Shown here one piece after another: positions 55,785 through 64,000 of a stretch of 64,000 nucleotides of DNA. The number at the start of each line of letters is the position of its first letter. Position 1 is the first letter of the stretch. The translations under genes and the position numbers were made by a program. Origin of the DNA: Melaminivora suipulveris (GTDB taxonomy: Bacteria; Pseudomonadota; Gammaproteobacteria; Burkholderiales; Burkholderiaceae_C); the NCBI RefSeq assembly GCF_003008575.1, contig NZ_CP027667.1, positions 3,310,001-3,374,000 of the forward strand. The letters run 5' to 3'. Under the pieces are notes generated by a model. It ran no database searches. It saw only the letters and a program-made list of their open reading frames with translations, and was not told the DNA's origin.

Positions 55785-57224
55785 TCAGGGCTGCAGTGCC
55801 GACAACGTCGTATGCGCCTTCTCCAGCGCCTCGATGCCATGGCGCAGGACTTGGTCAGCGTCCAGGCCGCAGGCTTTGGTCACCGCTGCCAGATCCTCGG
55901 CATTGGTCTCGCTGGCACGCGCCAGCGCCAGCGCGTCGCGCAGCGCGCCGGGCTGCTTCAGCAGCGCCGCATGGACGCCCGGTGGCAGGCGCGTTTCCTC
56001 CAGCAGGTCCGGCAGCGGGCGGCCGATCAGCAGATCCAGCATGGAAAACAGGCCCAGGATGAAAAGCTCGTCGGGCTGGCGCGGCACGCCTCCCTGGCCC
56101 GCCAGGGCCTCCAGGAAGAACGCGCGCGTGAGCGCCTGTTCGGTCAGCAGGCGTTCGCGAAAGCCCGCCTGCTGGACGTCGAACAACAGCAGCGACAGCC
56201 AGCGAAAGCAGCGCTCGCGGCCCAGCAGCTGCAGCGCGGCATCGATGGTCGAAACCGGATTGGGCAGGCCGATGGCGGGCGAGTTCAGGTAGCGCAGCAG
56301 CTTGAAGACCATGACCGGGTCGGTGCCGATCTGCCGGGCGATGCTGCGCAGGTCCTCGTCGCCGCGTACCAGGTTCAGCAGCTTGAGCGTCAGCGCGCGG
56401 TTGACATCGCTGCGCGGTGGATGCCAGTCCTCGCGGCTGGTCACGAAGTCGCCCAGAAAATGGTCGAAACCCATCTGGAAGCACAGATTGAATTCCTCGT
56501 GCACACGCAGCTCGTGGGCGATCAGGCGCAGCCGGGCGGCATGCGGTGCGCGCCGCCGCAGCAGATCGCGGCGCAGCGTGGTGAGCTGCAGCCCATCCAG
56601 GCCGGCGGTCTGGAACTGGACGTAGTCGCCCTGGGCCGCCAGTTCGATCAGCGCAGAGTGCTCAGCCAGGGAGCGCGGACCAATCACCCAGCCGATGGCG
56701 AAGCCGGCCGCGCGCAGCGCCTGCAGCTGCGGCGTGAGTGTCTCGGGCAGCAGCGGCTGGCGTCCCGGCTTGAGCATCAGCACCGTGCCCCTCACCGGCA
56801 ACTGGCGCAGCAGTGGATTGTCCAGCGACACCGGCGACAGGCCGACAAAGGCCAGGCGGTGGCCCAGCAGGCTGTGGATGCCCAGCGATGTCAGGCTGCG
56901 CAGCAGCAGGTCGTCATAGACCTTGAGCTGCAGATCCTGCTTGCCCAGCAGGCGCGATTGCAGGTTGTCCTGCAGGTTGAAGGTGTAGCCGGCGATGCGC
57001 TCGTCGCGGTCGAGCACCGGCTCGCGCCGCACGAAGGAGGAGGCGGCCCGGCTCGCGGCATCCGCTGCGCTGGTGGAAGCAGGCAAGGGCGTCGGCGCGG
57101 CCTTCAGGGGCGCCAGCCGCTGCAGGGTCTCGAACTGCTGGCGGCTGCGCGCCTCGGCAGCTGGTGGCTCGACGGGCGGTGCGGCGGTCGGGCGCCGCAC
57201 CAGGCGGCGCAAGAGTTCGAGCAT
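55785..57224 (-). CDS. HDOD protein with a degenerate EAL domain (YuxH-like)
   Basis: A 479-residue putative signalling protein. After a proline-rich N-terminus of about 60 residues comes an EAL-like domain in which the motif position reads GYTFN instead of a glutamate-containing EAL or ELL, so c-di-GMP hydrolysis is unlikely. The C-terminal HDOD domain follows (DEDLRSIARQIGTDPVMVFKLLR...NSPAIGLPNPVSTIDAALQLLG). Such proteins act by binding partners. It lies between rho and rpmE2 on the same strand; no obvious operon. Confidence 0.88.
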   Translation of the reverse strand: MLELLRRLVRRPTAAPPVEPPAAEARSRQQFETLQRLAPLKAAPTPLPASTSAADAASRAASSFVRREPVLDRDERIAGYTFNLQDNLQSRLLGKQDLQLKVYDDLLLRSLTSLGIHSLLGHRLAFVGLSPVSLDNPLLRQLPVRGTVLMLKPGRQPLLPETLTPQLQALRAAGFAIGWVIGPRSLAEHSALIELAAQGDYVQFQTAGLDGLQLTTLRRDLLRRRAPHAARLRLIAHELRVHEEFNLCFQMGFDHFLGDFVTSREDWHPPRSDVNRALTLKLLNLVRGDEDLRSIARQIGTDPVMVFKLLRYLNSPAIGLPNPVSTIDAALQLLGRERCFRWLSLLLFDVQQAGFRERLLTEQALTRAFFLEALAGQGGVPRQPDELFILGLFSMLDLLIGRPLPDLLEETRLPPGVHAALLKQPGALRDALALARASETNAEDLAAVTKACGLDADQVLRHGIEALEKAHTTLSALQP

Positions 57225-57318
57225 GGAAGTCGGCGAAAATCCGGCGGCGAAAGGCCGCCCGTGCGGTCGCGCCGGATTCTAGCGGCCGCGCGCCCGGCCG
57301 CTGGCGTGCAGCGTAGCT

Positions 57319-58581
57319 TTAGCCGCCGCGGCGCATGGCCTCGAAGAATTCGGAGTTGTTTTTCGTCTCCTTCATCTTCTTGATCATCAGCTCCATGGAC
57401 TCGATCTCGTCCATGTTGTACATGAACTGGCGCAGGATGCGGGTTTTTTGCAGGATCTCGGGTGGCAGCAGCAGCTCTTCGCGGCGCGTGCCGCTCTTGT
57501 TGAGCTCGATGGCCGGGAACACGCGCTTTTCGTACAGGCGCCGGCTCAGGTGGATCTCGCAGTTGCCCGTGCCCTTGAACTCCTCGAAGATCACCTCGTC
57601 CATGCGGCTGCCGGTATCGACCAAAGCCGTGGCGATGATGGTCAGCGAGCCGCCTTCCTCGACCTTGCGCGCCGCGCCAAAAAAGCGCTTGGGCCGCTGC
57701 AGGGCGTTGGAATCCACGCCGCCCGACAGCACCTTGCCCGAGCTGGGCACGACGTTGTTGTAGGCGCGGGCCAGGCGGGTGATCGAGTCCAGCAGGATCA
57801 CCACGTCCTTCTTCAATTCGACCAGGCGCTTGGCACGCTCGATCACCATTTCGGCCACGTGCACGTGGCGCGCGGCGGGCTCGTCGAAGGTGGACGCAAT
57901 GATCTCGCCCTTGACCGAGCGCTGCATCTCGGTCACTTCCTCGGGGCGCTCATCGACCAGCAGCACCATCAGGTGCACGTCGGGGTTGTTGGCCGTGATG
58001 GCGTGGGCGATGTGCTGCATCATCACCGTCTTGCCGCTCTTCGGGGGCGCGACGATCAGCGCGCGCTGGCCGCGGCCGATGGGCGAGACGATGTCGATGA
58101 TGCGGCCGGTGATGTTCTCCTCGCCCTTGATCTCGCGCTCGAGCTTCATCTGCTCCTTGGGGAACAGCGGCGTGAGGTTCTCGAACATCACCTTGTGCTT
58201 GTTCTTCTCGGGCGCGTCGCCATTGACCTTGTCCAGCTTGGTCAGCGCGAAGTAGCGCTCGCCGTCCTTGGGGATGCGCACCTCGCCCTCGATCATGTCG
58301 CCGGTGTGCAGGTTGAAGCGGCGCACCTGGCTGGGGCTGATGTAGATGTCGTCGGTGCTGGCGGTGTAGCTGGTGTCCGGGCTTCTCAGGAAGCCAAAGC
58401 CGTCGGGCAGGATCTCCAGCACGCCGTCGGCGAACACCTGCTCGCCGGCTTTCGCGCGCTTTTTGATGATGGCGAACATCAGCTCCTGCTTGCGCATGCG
58501 GCCGCCGTTTTCGATCTCCAGGGCTTCGGCCTGCTTGAGCACTTCAGACACGTGCAGTGCCTTGAGTTCATTAAGGTGCAT
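57319..58581 (-). CDS. rho: Transcription termination factor Rho
   Basis: A 420-residue hexameric RNA-dependent ATPase that ends transcription. Domains: N-terminal helix bundle ([20 protein letters not shown]), cold-shock-like RNA-binding fold ([16 protein letters not shown]), and RecA-like ATPase with Walker [10 protein letters not shown], Walker [14 protein letters not shown] and the Q- and R-loop regions ([12 protein letters not shown]). The start at 58581 is the family start. The 160 bases before it are leader without a gene. trxA lies upstream in the same direction. Confidence 0.97.
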   Translation of the reverse strand: MHLNELKALHVSEVLKQAEALEIENGGRMRKQELMFAIIKKRAKAGEQVFADGVLEILPDGFGFLRSPDTSYTASTDDIYISPSQVRRFNLHTGDMIEGEVRIPKDGERYFALTKLDKVNGDAPEKNKHKVMFENLTPLFPKEQMKLEREIKGEENITGRIIDIVSPIGRGQRALIVAPPKSGKTVMMQHIAHAITANNPDVHLMVLLVDERPEEVTEMQRSVKGEIIASTFDEPAARHVHVAEMVIERAKRLVELKKDVVILLDSITRLARAYNNVVPSSGKVLSGGVDSNALQRPKRFFGAARKVEEGGSLTIIATALVDTGSRMDEVIFEEFKGTGNCEIHLSRRLYEKRVFPAIELNKSGTRREELLLPPEILQKTRILRQFMYNMDEIESMELMIKKMKETKNNSEFFEAMRRGG

Positions 58582-58792
58582 GAATGGACTCCTGCGGCGG
58601 AGTGAAGAGAAAGGGAATGTCTGGGTGAGGGGGAAGAGGGGCTGCGGGCCAGAGTGCGCGCGTGGGTGGCGCGCAAGGAGCAAGGGGCCGAGCCGGGATC
58701 AGGACACTGCCGAGGTGGTGCTGCGGCAGGCGATCAGCGGGAAATTATGACAGGAAAACTCTGGGCGCCGTTTTGGCACACTCACACCGCCA

Positions 58793-58820
58793 AAGCAAAG
58801 CGGCTGCCCTGAGGCAGCCG
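58793..58820 (-). terminator. Terminator between trxA and rho
   Basis: Stem CGGCTGCC/GGCAGCCG with a four-base loop, followed on the minus strand by CTTTGCTTTG; the T-run is interrupted, so it may be partial. Confidence 0.6.
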
Positions 58821-58842
58821 CCGAGGCTCTGGAAGGGAGCGG

Positions 58843-59175
58843 TCAGCCCAATTGCTGATCGATGAAGGCGGTAAGCTGAGCCTTGCTCAAGGCGCCGACC
58901 TTGGTGGCCACCAGCTGGCCGTTCTTGAACAGCATCAGCGTCGGAATGCCACGGATGCCGAACTTGGCGGGCACCTCGCGGTTGTCGTCGACGTTCATCT
59001 TGGCCACCGTCAGCCGGCCCTGGTAGGCGCTGGCGACTTCGTCCAGGATGGGGGCGATCATCTTGCACGGCCCGCACCACTCGGCCCAGTAGTCCACCAG
59101 CACCGGGGTGCTCGCCTTGAGCACCTCGGTATCGAAACTGGCGTCGGAGAGTTGTTTGATGAGTTCGCTGGCCAT
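58843..59175 (-). CDS. trxA: Thioredoxin
   Basis: A 110-residue cytoplasmic disulfide reductase. The active site WCGPCK is at residues 33-38, with the cis-proline in RGIPTLMLF. Size is standard. The start at 59175 ([14 protein letters not shown]) fits the family. It is divergent from the AddB-like gene, with 115 bases between, and lies upstream of rho. Confidence 0.97.
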   Translation of the reverse strand: MASELIKQLSDASFDTEVLKASTPVLVDYWAEWCGPCKMIAPILDEVASAYQGRLTVAKMNVDDNREVPAKFGIRGIPTLMLFKNGQLVATKVGALSKAQLTAFIDQQLG

Positions 59176-59290
59176 GGCGCGTTCCTTCGGGACCTTCTCG
59201 ATTTTGCGCCCGCCGGGCGCGTTTACAGTTCGGCCCATTGTGACAGAAACCCGCACCCCGCACAGCGCCCTGGACAGGGCCGCAGACGCT

Positions 59291-61843
59291 ATGAACGTCA
59301 TAGCGGCAGACGATCGCCCGGCGCGCGATTGGACGCAGGCCTTCGCCTGGCTGAACGAGCGCGCGCAGGAGCGCGCCGTGCCCCTGTGCGCGGCCGTGGT
59401 GCTGGTGCCGTACGCCCAGCTCATGGCGCAGGCGCGGCGCCAGTGGCAGGAGGCTTATCCCCAGGGCTTTGCCCCGCGCTTTGAGACCACGCGCAACTGG
59501 GCCGGGCAATTCGCCGCCCCGCGCGCCCAGCCCACCGAGTACACCGGCGAGCGCGCACGCGACGCCATCACCGCGCGGGCGCTGCTGGCGCGCGCCGGCC
59601 TGGCCGCGCACGTCGATTTGCTGGTCGGCCCGCTGCTGGAGATGGCCGAGCAGCTCGCGCCTGCGGCCGCCGCCGTGCCTCCCGAGCGCCGCGCCGCCTG
59701 GGGCGACGTGGCGCGCGCGCTGCTGCCCGCCAGCAGCGAAGGCAGCGCCGTGCAGCTGGAGGCCGCAGCCGCGCAGGTGGCGCTGGAATGGGTGCTTTCC
59801 TCGCGACACGGCAGCGACGCGCTGTTTGGCGAGCAGGCGCGCGCCAGCGCGCGGCTGCTGCTGGTCATCGAGGGCCTGCAGCCCGATCCGCTGGCGCAGG
59901 CGCTGCTGGCGCACTGGGAGGACGACGGCTGCGCCATGGCGCTGCACGACGCACCGGCGCCCGCCGCCGTCGCGCGCGTCGCCCTGCACGCCACCGAGGA
60001 CGGCGAGGCCGAGGCCCAGCGCGCCGCCGCCTGCGTGCTGGCGCACCTGGCCGATGGGCGCGCGCCGGTGGCGCTGGTGGCTACCGACCGCGCGCTGACG
60101 CGGCGCGTCAGCGCGCTGCTGCAGCAGGCCGGCGTGCCGCTGCAGGACGAGACCGGCTGGACGCTGTCGACCACGCGCGCCGCGGCGCGCGTCATGGCCG
60201 CGCTGCGCGCCTGCGCTTGGGGAGCCGGCAGCGACGCCGTGCTGGACTGGCTCAAACACTGTCCGGCCGCCGAGCAGCAGGACGTGCGCGCGCTGGAGCG
60301 CTGGCTGCGTAAGTCTGGCGCGCACCGCTGGAGCGCCGCCGCCGACGAGCTGGCTGCGCGCGCTGAGCAGCACCCGTTGCCCGCCGCGCTGGCCGCGCGC
60401 TGCCAGGACTGGCGCGCCCCGCTGCAGGGCCGGCGCTCCTTGTCCGACTGGCTCGCTGCGCTGCGCGCCCTGCTGCAGGCGACACAAGCCTGGGAAGTGC
60501 TGGCCGCTGACGCCGCCGGCGCGCGCGTGCTGGCCGAGCTGCATCTGCCCCCCGGCCTGGATGGCGCCTTGAGCGATGCCGAAGGCGCGCACCAGCGCCT
60601 CGACCTGCCCGAGTTCACGCGCTGGGCTGGCGACGTGCTCGAATGCGCACGCCACCGCCCTGACTATCCCGCCGGCGCTCCGGTGGTCGTACTGCCCCTG
60701 GCGCAGGTGCTGGGCCGACCGTTTGCCGCGCTGGTCATGCCCGGCTGCGACGAAAAGCGCCTGCAATCCACGCCCGAGCCGCCCGGCGCCTGGACGGCGG
60801 CGCAGCGCCAGGCGCTGGGCCTGCCCACGCGTGAGGCCCTGGCGCAGGCGCAGCTGCACGCCTGGCGCTGCGCGCTGGCGACGGTGCAGGTGGATGTGGT
60901 CTGGCGCATGGGCGAGGGCGGCGAGCCGCTGCTGCCCAGCCCGCTGGTGCAGGCGCTGCAGCTCGACGGGCACGCCGCGCACGGGCGAGACGCCAACGTG
61001 GCGCGTCCCATCGCCGCCGCGCCGGTGGAGCGCCCCAGCGCCGACGGCAGCGCCCTGGGGCTGGCGCGCCTGTCCGCGTCGGCCTATGACGATCTGCGCC
61101 AGTGCCCTTACCGCTTCTTTGCCCTGCGCATGCTGGGGCTGCAGGACGACGACGAACTCGACGGCCGCGTGGGCAAGCGCGACTTCGGCGCCTGGCTGCA
61201 TGCCGCGCTGCAGCACTTCCACGAGGCGCTGCGGGCCGACGCCCAGGCCGAGCGCAGCGCGCTGATGGATGCCGCCGCGGAGCGCGCCTCGCGGGAGATG
61301 CGGCTGCAGGATGGCGATTTTCTGCCCTACAGCAGTGCCTGGCCGGGCCTGCGCAGCGGCTACCTGGCCTGGCTGGCCGAGCACGAGGCCGGCACGGGTG
61401 CAGCCTTCGAGCGCGCCGAGGAGCGCGCGCGCCAGCCATTGGCGGGCATCGAGCTGGTCGGCAAGCTCGATCGCGTGGACCTGATGCCCGCGCCGGGCGA
61501 CGCCGCGCCCGGCTATCTGGTCATCGACTACAAGTGCGAAGACGCGCGCAAGACCGCCGATCGCGTCAAGCCCGGCGCCGAGGACACGCAACTGGCCTTC
61601 TACGCCGCGCTGATGCCACCCGGCAGCGTGCTGCGCGCCGCTTATGTCAACGTCGGCGAGCGCGGCGCCACCCGGCTGCACGAGCAGACCGACGTGCTGG
61701 CGCAGCGCGAGCGGCTGCTGGCCGGCATCGCGCAGGACGTGCAACGCATCGCCAGCGGCGAGCCGCTGCAGGCGCTGGGCGAGGGCAGCGCCTGCACCTG
61801 GTGCGCCGCGCGTGGGCTGTGCCGGCGGGATTTCTGGAAATGA
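59291..61843 (+). CDS. AddB-like PD-(D/E)xK nuclease of an AddAB-type recombination enzyme
   Basis: A protein of about 850 residues that likely forms the second nuclease subunit of an end-resecting helicase-nuclease. No Walker A motif is seen in the N-terminal part, in line with AddB. The C-terminal nuclease has [10 protein letters not shown] and YLVIDYK with the catalytic residues. Cysteines in [13 protein letters not shown] and [10 protein letters not shown] match the four-cysteine iron-sulfur clamp of AddB. I chose the ATG at 59291; a GTG at 59240 is an alternative. The AddA-like gene follows after 192 bases. Confidence 0.85.
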   Translation: MNVIAADDRPARDWTQAFAWLNERAQERAVPLCAAVVLVPYAQLMAQARRQWQEAYPQGFAPRFETTRNWAGQFAAPRAQPTEYTGERARDAITARALLARAGLAAHVDLLVGPLLEMAEQLAPAAAAVPPERRAAWGDVARALLPASSEGSAVQLEAAAAQVALEWVLSSRHGSDALFGEQARASARLLLVIEGLQPDPLAQALLAHWEDDGCAMALHDAPAPAAVARVALHATEDGEAEAQRAAACVLAHLADGRAPVALVATDRALTRRVSALLQQAGVPLQDETGWTLSTTRAAARVMAALRACAWGAGSDAVLDWLKHCPAAEQQDVRALERWLRKSGAHRWSAAADELAARAEQHPLPAALAARCQDWRAPLQGRRSLSDWLAALRALLQATQAWEVLAADAAGARVLAELHLPPGLDGALSDAEGAHQRLDLPEFTRWAGDVLECARHRPDYPAGAPVVVLPLAQVLGRPFAALVMPGCDEKRLQSTPEPPGAWTAAQRQALGLPTREALAQAQLHAWRCALATVQVDVVWRMGEGGEPLLPSPLVQALQLDGHAAHGRDANVARPIAAAPVERPSADGSALGLARLSASAYDDLRQCPYRFFALRMLGLQDDDELDGRVGKRDFGAWLHAALQHFHEALRADAQAERSALMDAAAERASREMRLQDGDFLPYSSAWPGLRSGYLAWLAEHEAGTGAAFERAEERARQPLAGIELVGKLDRVDLMPAPGDAAPGYLVIDYKCEDARKTADRVKPGAEDTQLAFYAALMPPGSVLRAAYVNVGERGATRLHEQTDVLAQRERLLAGIAQDVQRIASGEPLQALGEGSACTWCAARGLCRRDFWK

Positions 61844-61875
61844 CTGGAGGCAACCCCCTGCGCGGCTGCGCCGCT

Positions 61876-61917
61876 TCCCCCTTCTCTGGCACGCGCCTTG
61901 CGTGCTGGGAAGGGGGA
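61876..61917. repeat. Long hairpin between the AddB- and AddA-like genes
   Basis: Outer arms TCCCCCTTC/GAAGGGGGA and inner arms GCACGC/GCGTGC around GCCTT. There is no T-run, so it is not a standard terminator. It fills part of an otherwise gene-free gap of 192 bases. Confidence 0.55.
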
Positions 61918-62035
61918 CGACGTCACTGGAACGGCGAAGCCGGTTCCACGGCGTCTGCTGGACTGGCGAGCGCCAGTTGCCTGGCGTGCGCCAAGGGGGC
62001 GAGCGGGGCCGGTGCGCGTTGCGTGGAGGGCGGTC

Positions 62036-64000
62036 GTGTCTGAATTGGCTTCTTATGAATTGAACGGCGCCAGCGTCTCGCGCGAGGCGTTTTATGCGGT
62101 GGCCTGTGACCCGCGGCGCAGCGTGGCGGTCGAGGCGTGCGCCGGGGCGGGAAAGACGTGGATGCTGGTCTCGCGCATCCTGCGCGCGCTGCTCGATGGC
62201 TGCGCGCCGCACGAGATTTTGGCGATCACCTTCACCAAAAAGGCCGCCGGCGAGATGCGCCAGCGACTGCAGGAGTGGCTGCAGGACTTCGCGGGCAAGA
62301 GCCCCGAGGCGCTTGAAAACGAGCTGATTTCCAGGGGAATACCGTCTGAGTCGGCGTCCATCAAGAGCGAGCTGCTACAAAAACTATATCGCCAGACGCT
62401 CGACGCCGGTCGGCCGCTGCAGATTCGAACCTTCCACAGCTGGTTTGCCGCGCTGCTGTCCAACGCGCCCCTGTCGGTATTGGCGGCGCACGGGCTGCCC
62501 ACGCAATACGAGTTGCTGGAGGACGAGGACACCGCCATCCCCGAAGTCTGGCAGCCCTTTTTGCAGGCCGTCGCCGGCGACGATGCGCTGCGCGCCGACT
62601 ACCAGGCCTGCGTGGCGCTGCACGGCCGCTCGCAGACGCACAAGGCGCTGGAGGCGGGCCTGAAAAAGCGCGTGGAGTTCACCCTGGCGCACGAGGCTGG
62701 CGTGGTGCAATCCTCCATGCCGCCCTTTGGCGCGCAGTTCCCGGCGCTTGCCGGCCTGGCTGAACCATGCCAGGCGCTGGCCGGCGAGGCGGCCAGCGCG
62801 CGCTGGCACGCGTGGGCCAGGGCGCTGGGCGTGGAAAGCAAGATCAGCCCAAAGAAGGCCGCGCAGGCCATCGTCGACGCTTTCCTGCTGGACGGCCCGG
62901 ACAAGCGCCTGGAAAAGTTGCGCGCGGCGCTTTTCGTCTCCACCGCGGACCGGCTGAACGCGCACTTGCAGAACTACCCGGCAGCCCAGGAGGCCGAGCG
63001 CGAGCTGCAGCTGCTGTGCGCCGCGCGGCAGCAGCACGAGGCCTGGCAGCACCAGCAGCGCATGGCGCGCCTGACGCGCCGTCTGATCGCCGATTTCGCC
63101 GAACTCAAGCGCGCGCGCGGCTGGATCGACATGAGCGACATCGAGCGCACAGCGCTGGCGCTGCTGTCCGATCCGGTGCTGTCCGGCTGGGTGCAGGAGC
63201 GCCTGGACGCGCGCGTGCGGCATCTGTTGATCGACGAGTTCCAGGACACCAATCCGCTGCAATGGCAGGCGCTGCACGCCTGGCTGGCGGGTTATGCCGG
63301 CGCCGGCGGAGGGCAACAGGCGCCCAGCGTGTTCATCGTCGGCGACCCCAAACAGAGCGTCTATCGATTTCGCCGCGCCGAGCCGCAGGTCTTTCGCGCC
63401 GCGCAGCGCTTCGTGCGCGACGCGCTGGGCGGCGATCTGCTGGCTTGCGACCACACGCGGCGCAACGCCACCGGCGTCATCCAGTGCGTCAACCGCGTCA
63501 TGCAGGCGGCGCAGGAGGCGGGGGACTACAACGGCTACCGTGCCCACACCACCGAGTCGGCCCAGGCCGGCGCGCTGGTGCATCTGCCGCCGATCGCGCG
63601 CGCCCCGCGCGTGCGCAGCAGCTCTGCCGCGCCGCCGGATGCGCCGCCCGCCTGGCGCGACAGCCTGACCGAGCCGCGGCTGGAGGCGCAGGAGACGCTC
63701 TTGATGCGCGAATGCGCCCAGGCCGCGCAGTGGGTGGCGGCGCAGATAGCGGCTGGCACGGCGCCGCAGGAGGTGCTGGTGCTGGCGCGCACGCACGACA
63801 GCCTGGCGCAGATGCAGCAGGCGCTGCGCGAACTGGGCGTGCCCTGCGTGCGGCCCGAAAAAGCCCAGCTCACCGACGCGCCCGAGGTGCAGGACGTCAT
63901 CGCGCTGCTGGATGCGCTGGTCTCGCCCGACCATGACCTGGCGCTGGCGCGCGCGCTCAAGTCGCCGCTGTTCGCCGTGAGCGACGCGCAGCTGGTCGAG
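62036..64000 (+). CDS. UvrD-type helicase, AddA-like (cut by window end)
   Basis: The first 655 codons of an ATP-dependent helicase, open to the window end. Walker A is ACAGAGKT near residues 38-45, then AITFTKKAAGEMR (motif Ia), RTFHSWFA, motif II LLIDEFQDTNP and motif III VGDPKQSVYRFRRAE. The GTG start at 62036 (VSELASYELNGA) has GGAGGG upstream. About 18 residues (RGIPSESASIKSELLQKL region) are encoded by a dispersed repeat in frame. The nuclease domain expected at the C-terminus of AddA is outside the window. Confidence 0.88.
   Translation, partial: MSELASYELNGASVSREAFYAVACDPRRSVAVEACAGAGKTWMLVSRILRALLDGCAPHEILAITFTKKAAGEMRQRLQEWLQDFAGKSPEALENELISRGIPSESASIKSELLQKLYRQTLDAGRPLQIRTFHSWFAALLSNAPLSVLAAHGLPTQYELLEDEDTAIPEVWQPFLQAVAGDDALRADYQACVALHGRSQTHKALEAGLKKRVEFTLAHEAGVVQSSMPPFGAQFPALAGLAEPCQALAGEAASARWHAWARALGVESKISPKKAAQAIVDAFLLDGPDKRLEKLRAALFVSTADRLNAHLQNYPAAQEAERELQLLCAARQQHEAWQHQQRMARLTRRLIADFAELKRARGWIDMSDIERTALALLSDPVLSGWVQERLDARVRHLLIDEFQDTNPLQWQALHAWLAGYAGAGGGQQAPSVFIVGDPKQSVYRFRRAEPQVFRAAQRFVRDALGGDLLACDHTRRNATGVIQCVNRVMQAAQEAGDYNGYRAHTTESAQAGALVHLPPIARAPRVRSSSAAPPDAPPAWRDSLTEPRLEAQETLLMRECAQAAQWVAAQIAAGTAPQEVLVLARTHDSLAQMQQALRELGVPCVRPEKAQLTDAPEVQDVIALLDALVSPDHDLALARALKSPLFAVSDAQLVE
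62335..62389 (+). repeat. Dispersed ~55-bp repeat, copy K, inside the AddA-like gene
   Basis: CTGAGTCGGCGTCCATCAAG, AGCGAGCTGCTACAAAAACT. It keeps the reading frame open. Confidence 0.65.

Noticed and set aside
58745-62212. A 1155-codon minus-strand frame opposite the AddB-like gene
   Set aside because: It is a shadow of the opposite-strand gene; its only recognisable part is a frame clash near trxA, and it contains no known domain.
62767-63936. A 389-codon plus-strand frame inside the AddA-like helicase
   Set aside because: Arginine/alanine-rich shadow in another frame; the helicase frame from 62036 carries Walker A and DEFQDT motifs.

Overview
The window is a GC-rich bacterial chromosome segment, most likely from the family Comamonadaceae (Betaproteobacteria, Burkholderiales). 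The support is indirect: gltX followed by an Ala-Glu-Asp tRNA cluster, a polyhydroxyalkanoate phasin and its PhaR repressor, EF-P with arginine at position 32 beside the rhamnosyltransferase EarP, the order rho-trxA, and a short dispersed repeat ending in AGCTAT...TAGCA of a kind I associate with that family. Genus cannot be read from the sequence.

Layout. 1-1.8 kb: 3' part of gltX and nine tRNA genes in three Ala-Glu-Asp sets. 1.9-12 kb: an HSD10-like dehydrogenase, an orphan iron-type binding protein, phasin, a hotdog thioesterase, pncB, an NhaD-like antiporter, a hydroxypyruvate reductase-like enzyme, rmuC and an MFS permease. 12-17 kb: a LOG-family protein, crcB, a TRAP transporter operon and phaR. 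17.1-26.4 kb: a type I restriction-modification island (hsdM, hsdS broken by an IS5-family element, a Fic gene, hsdR, a YgjP-like metallopeptidase) lying between phaR and rimO. 26.5-37 kb: rimO, efp, earP, a CoA transferase, uvrC, pgsA, a HU gene, tRNA-Val, ppiD and tRNA-His.

37-52 kb is a phosphate/polyphosphate block. It holds a PAS-PAS-GGDEF-EAL protein, ppk, sixA, ppx, a fasciclin lipoprotein with a periplasmic binding protein, and pstSCAB-phoU-phoB-phoR. Three Pho-box-like sites are visible: before ppk, before pstS, and one facing the fasciclin pair, which suggests this uncharacterised pair belongs to the Pho regulon. 52-64 kb: a MATE exporter and a GT39-like membrane protein, rpmE2, a degenerate EAL-HDOD protein, rho, trxA, and an AddB/AddA-type nuclease-helicase pair cut by the window edge.

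The most notable points are: (1) an 860-bp IS inserted in hsdS with a 3-bp target duplication, whose removal restores a 372-codon frame and whose upstream half looks like a self-contained half-subunit; (2) three matching PhaR-type operator cores in front of phasin and phaR; (3) a family of about eleven ~55-bp dispersed repeats, two of them inside reading frames (earP and the AddA-like helicase); (4) the Pho-box-linked fasciclin/binding-protein pair; (5) a 306-bp exact tandem duplication in the tRNA cluster, with a compensated stem change in the third tRNA-Glu. I saw no CRISPR array, phage, or replication origin.
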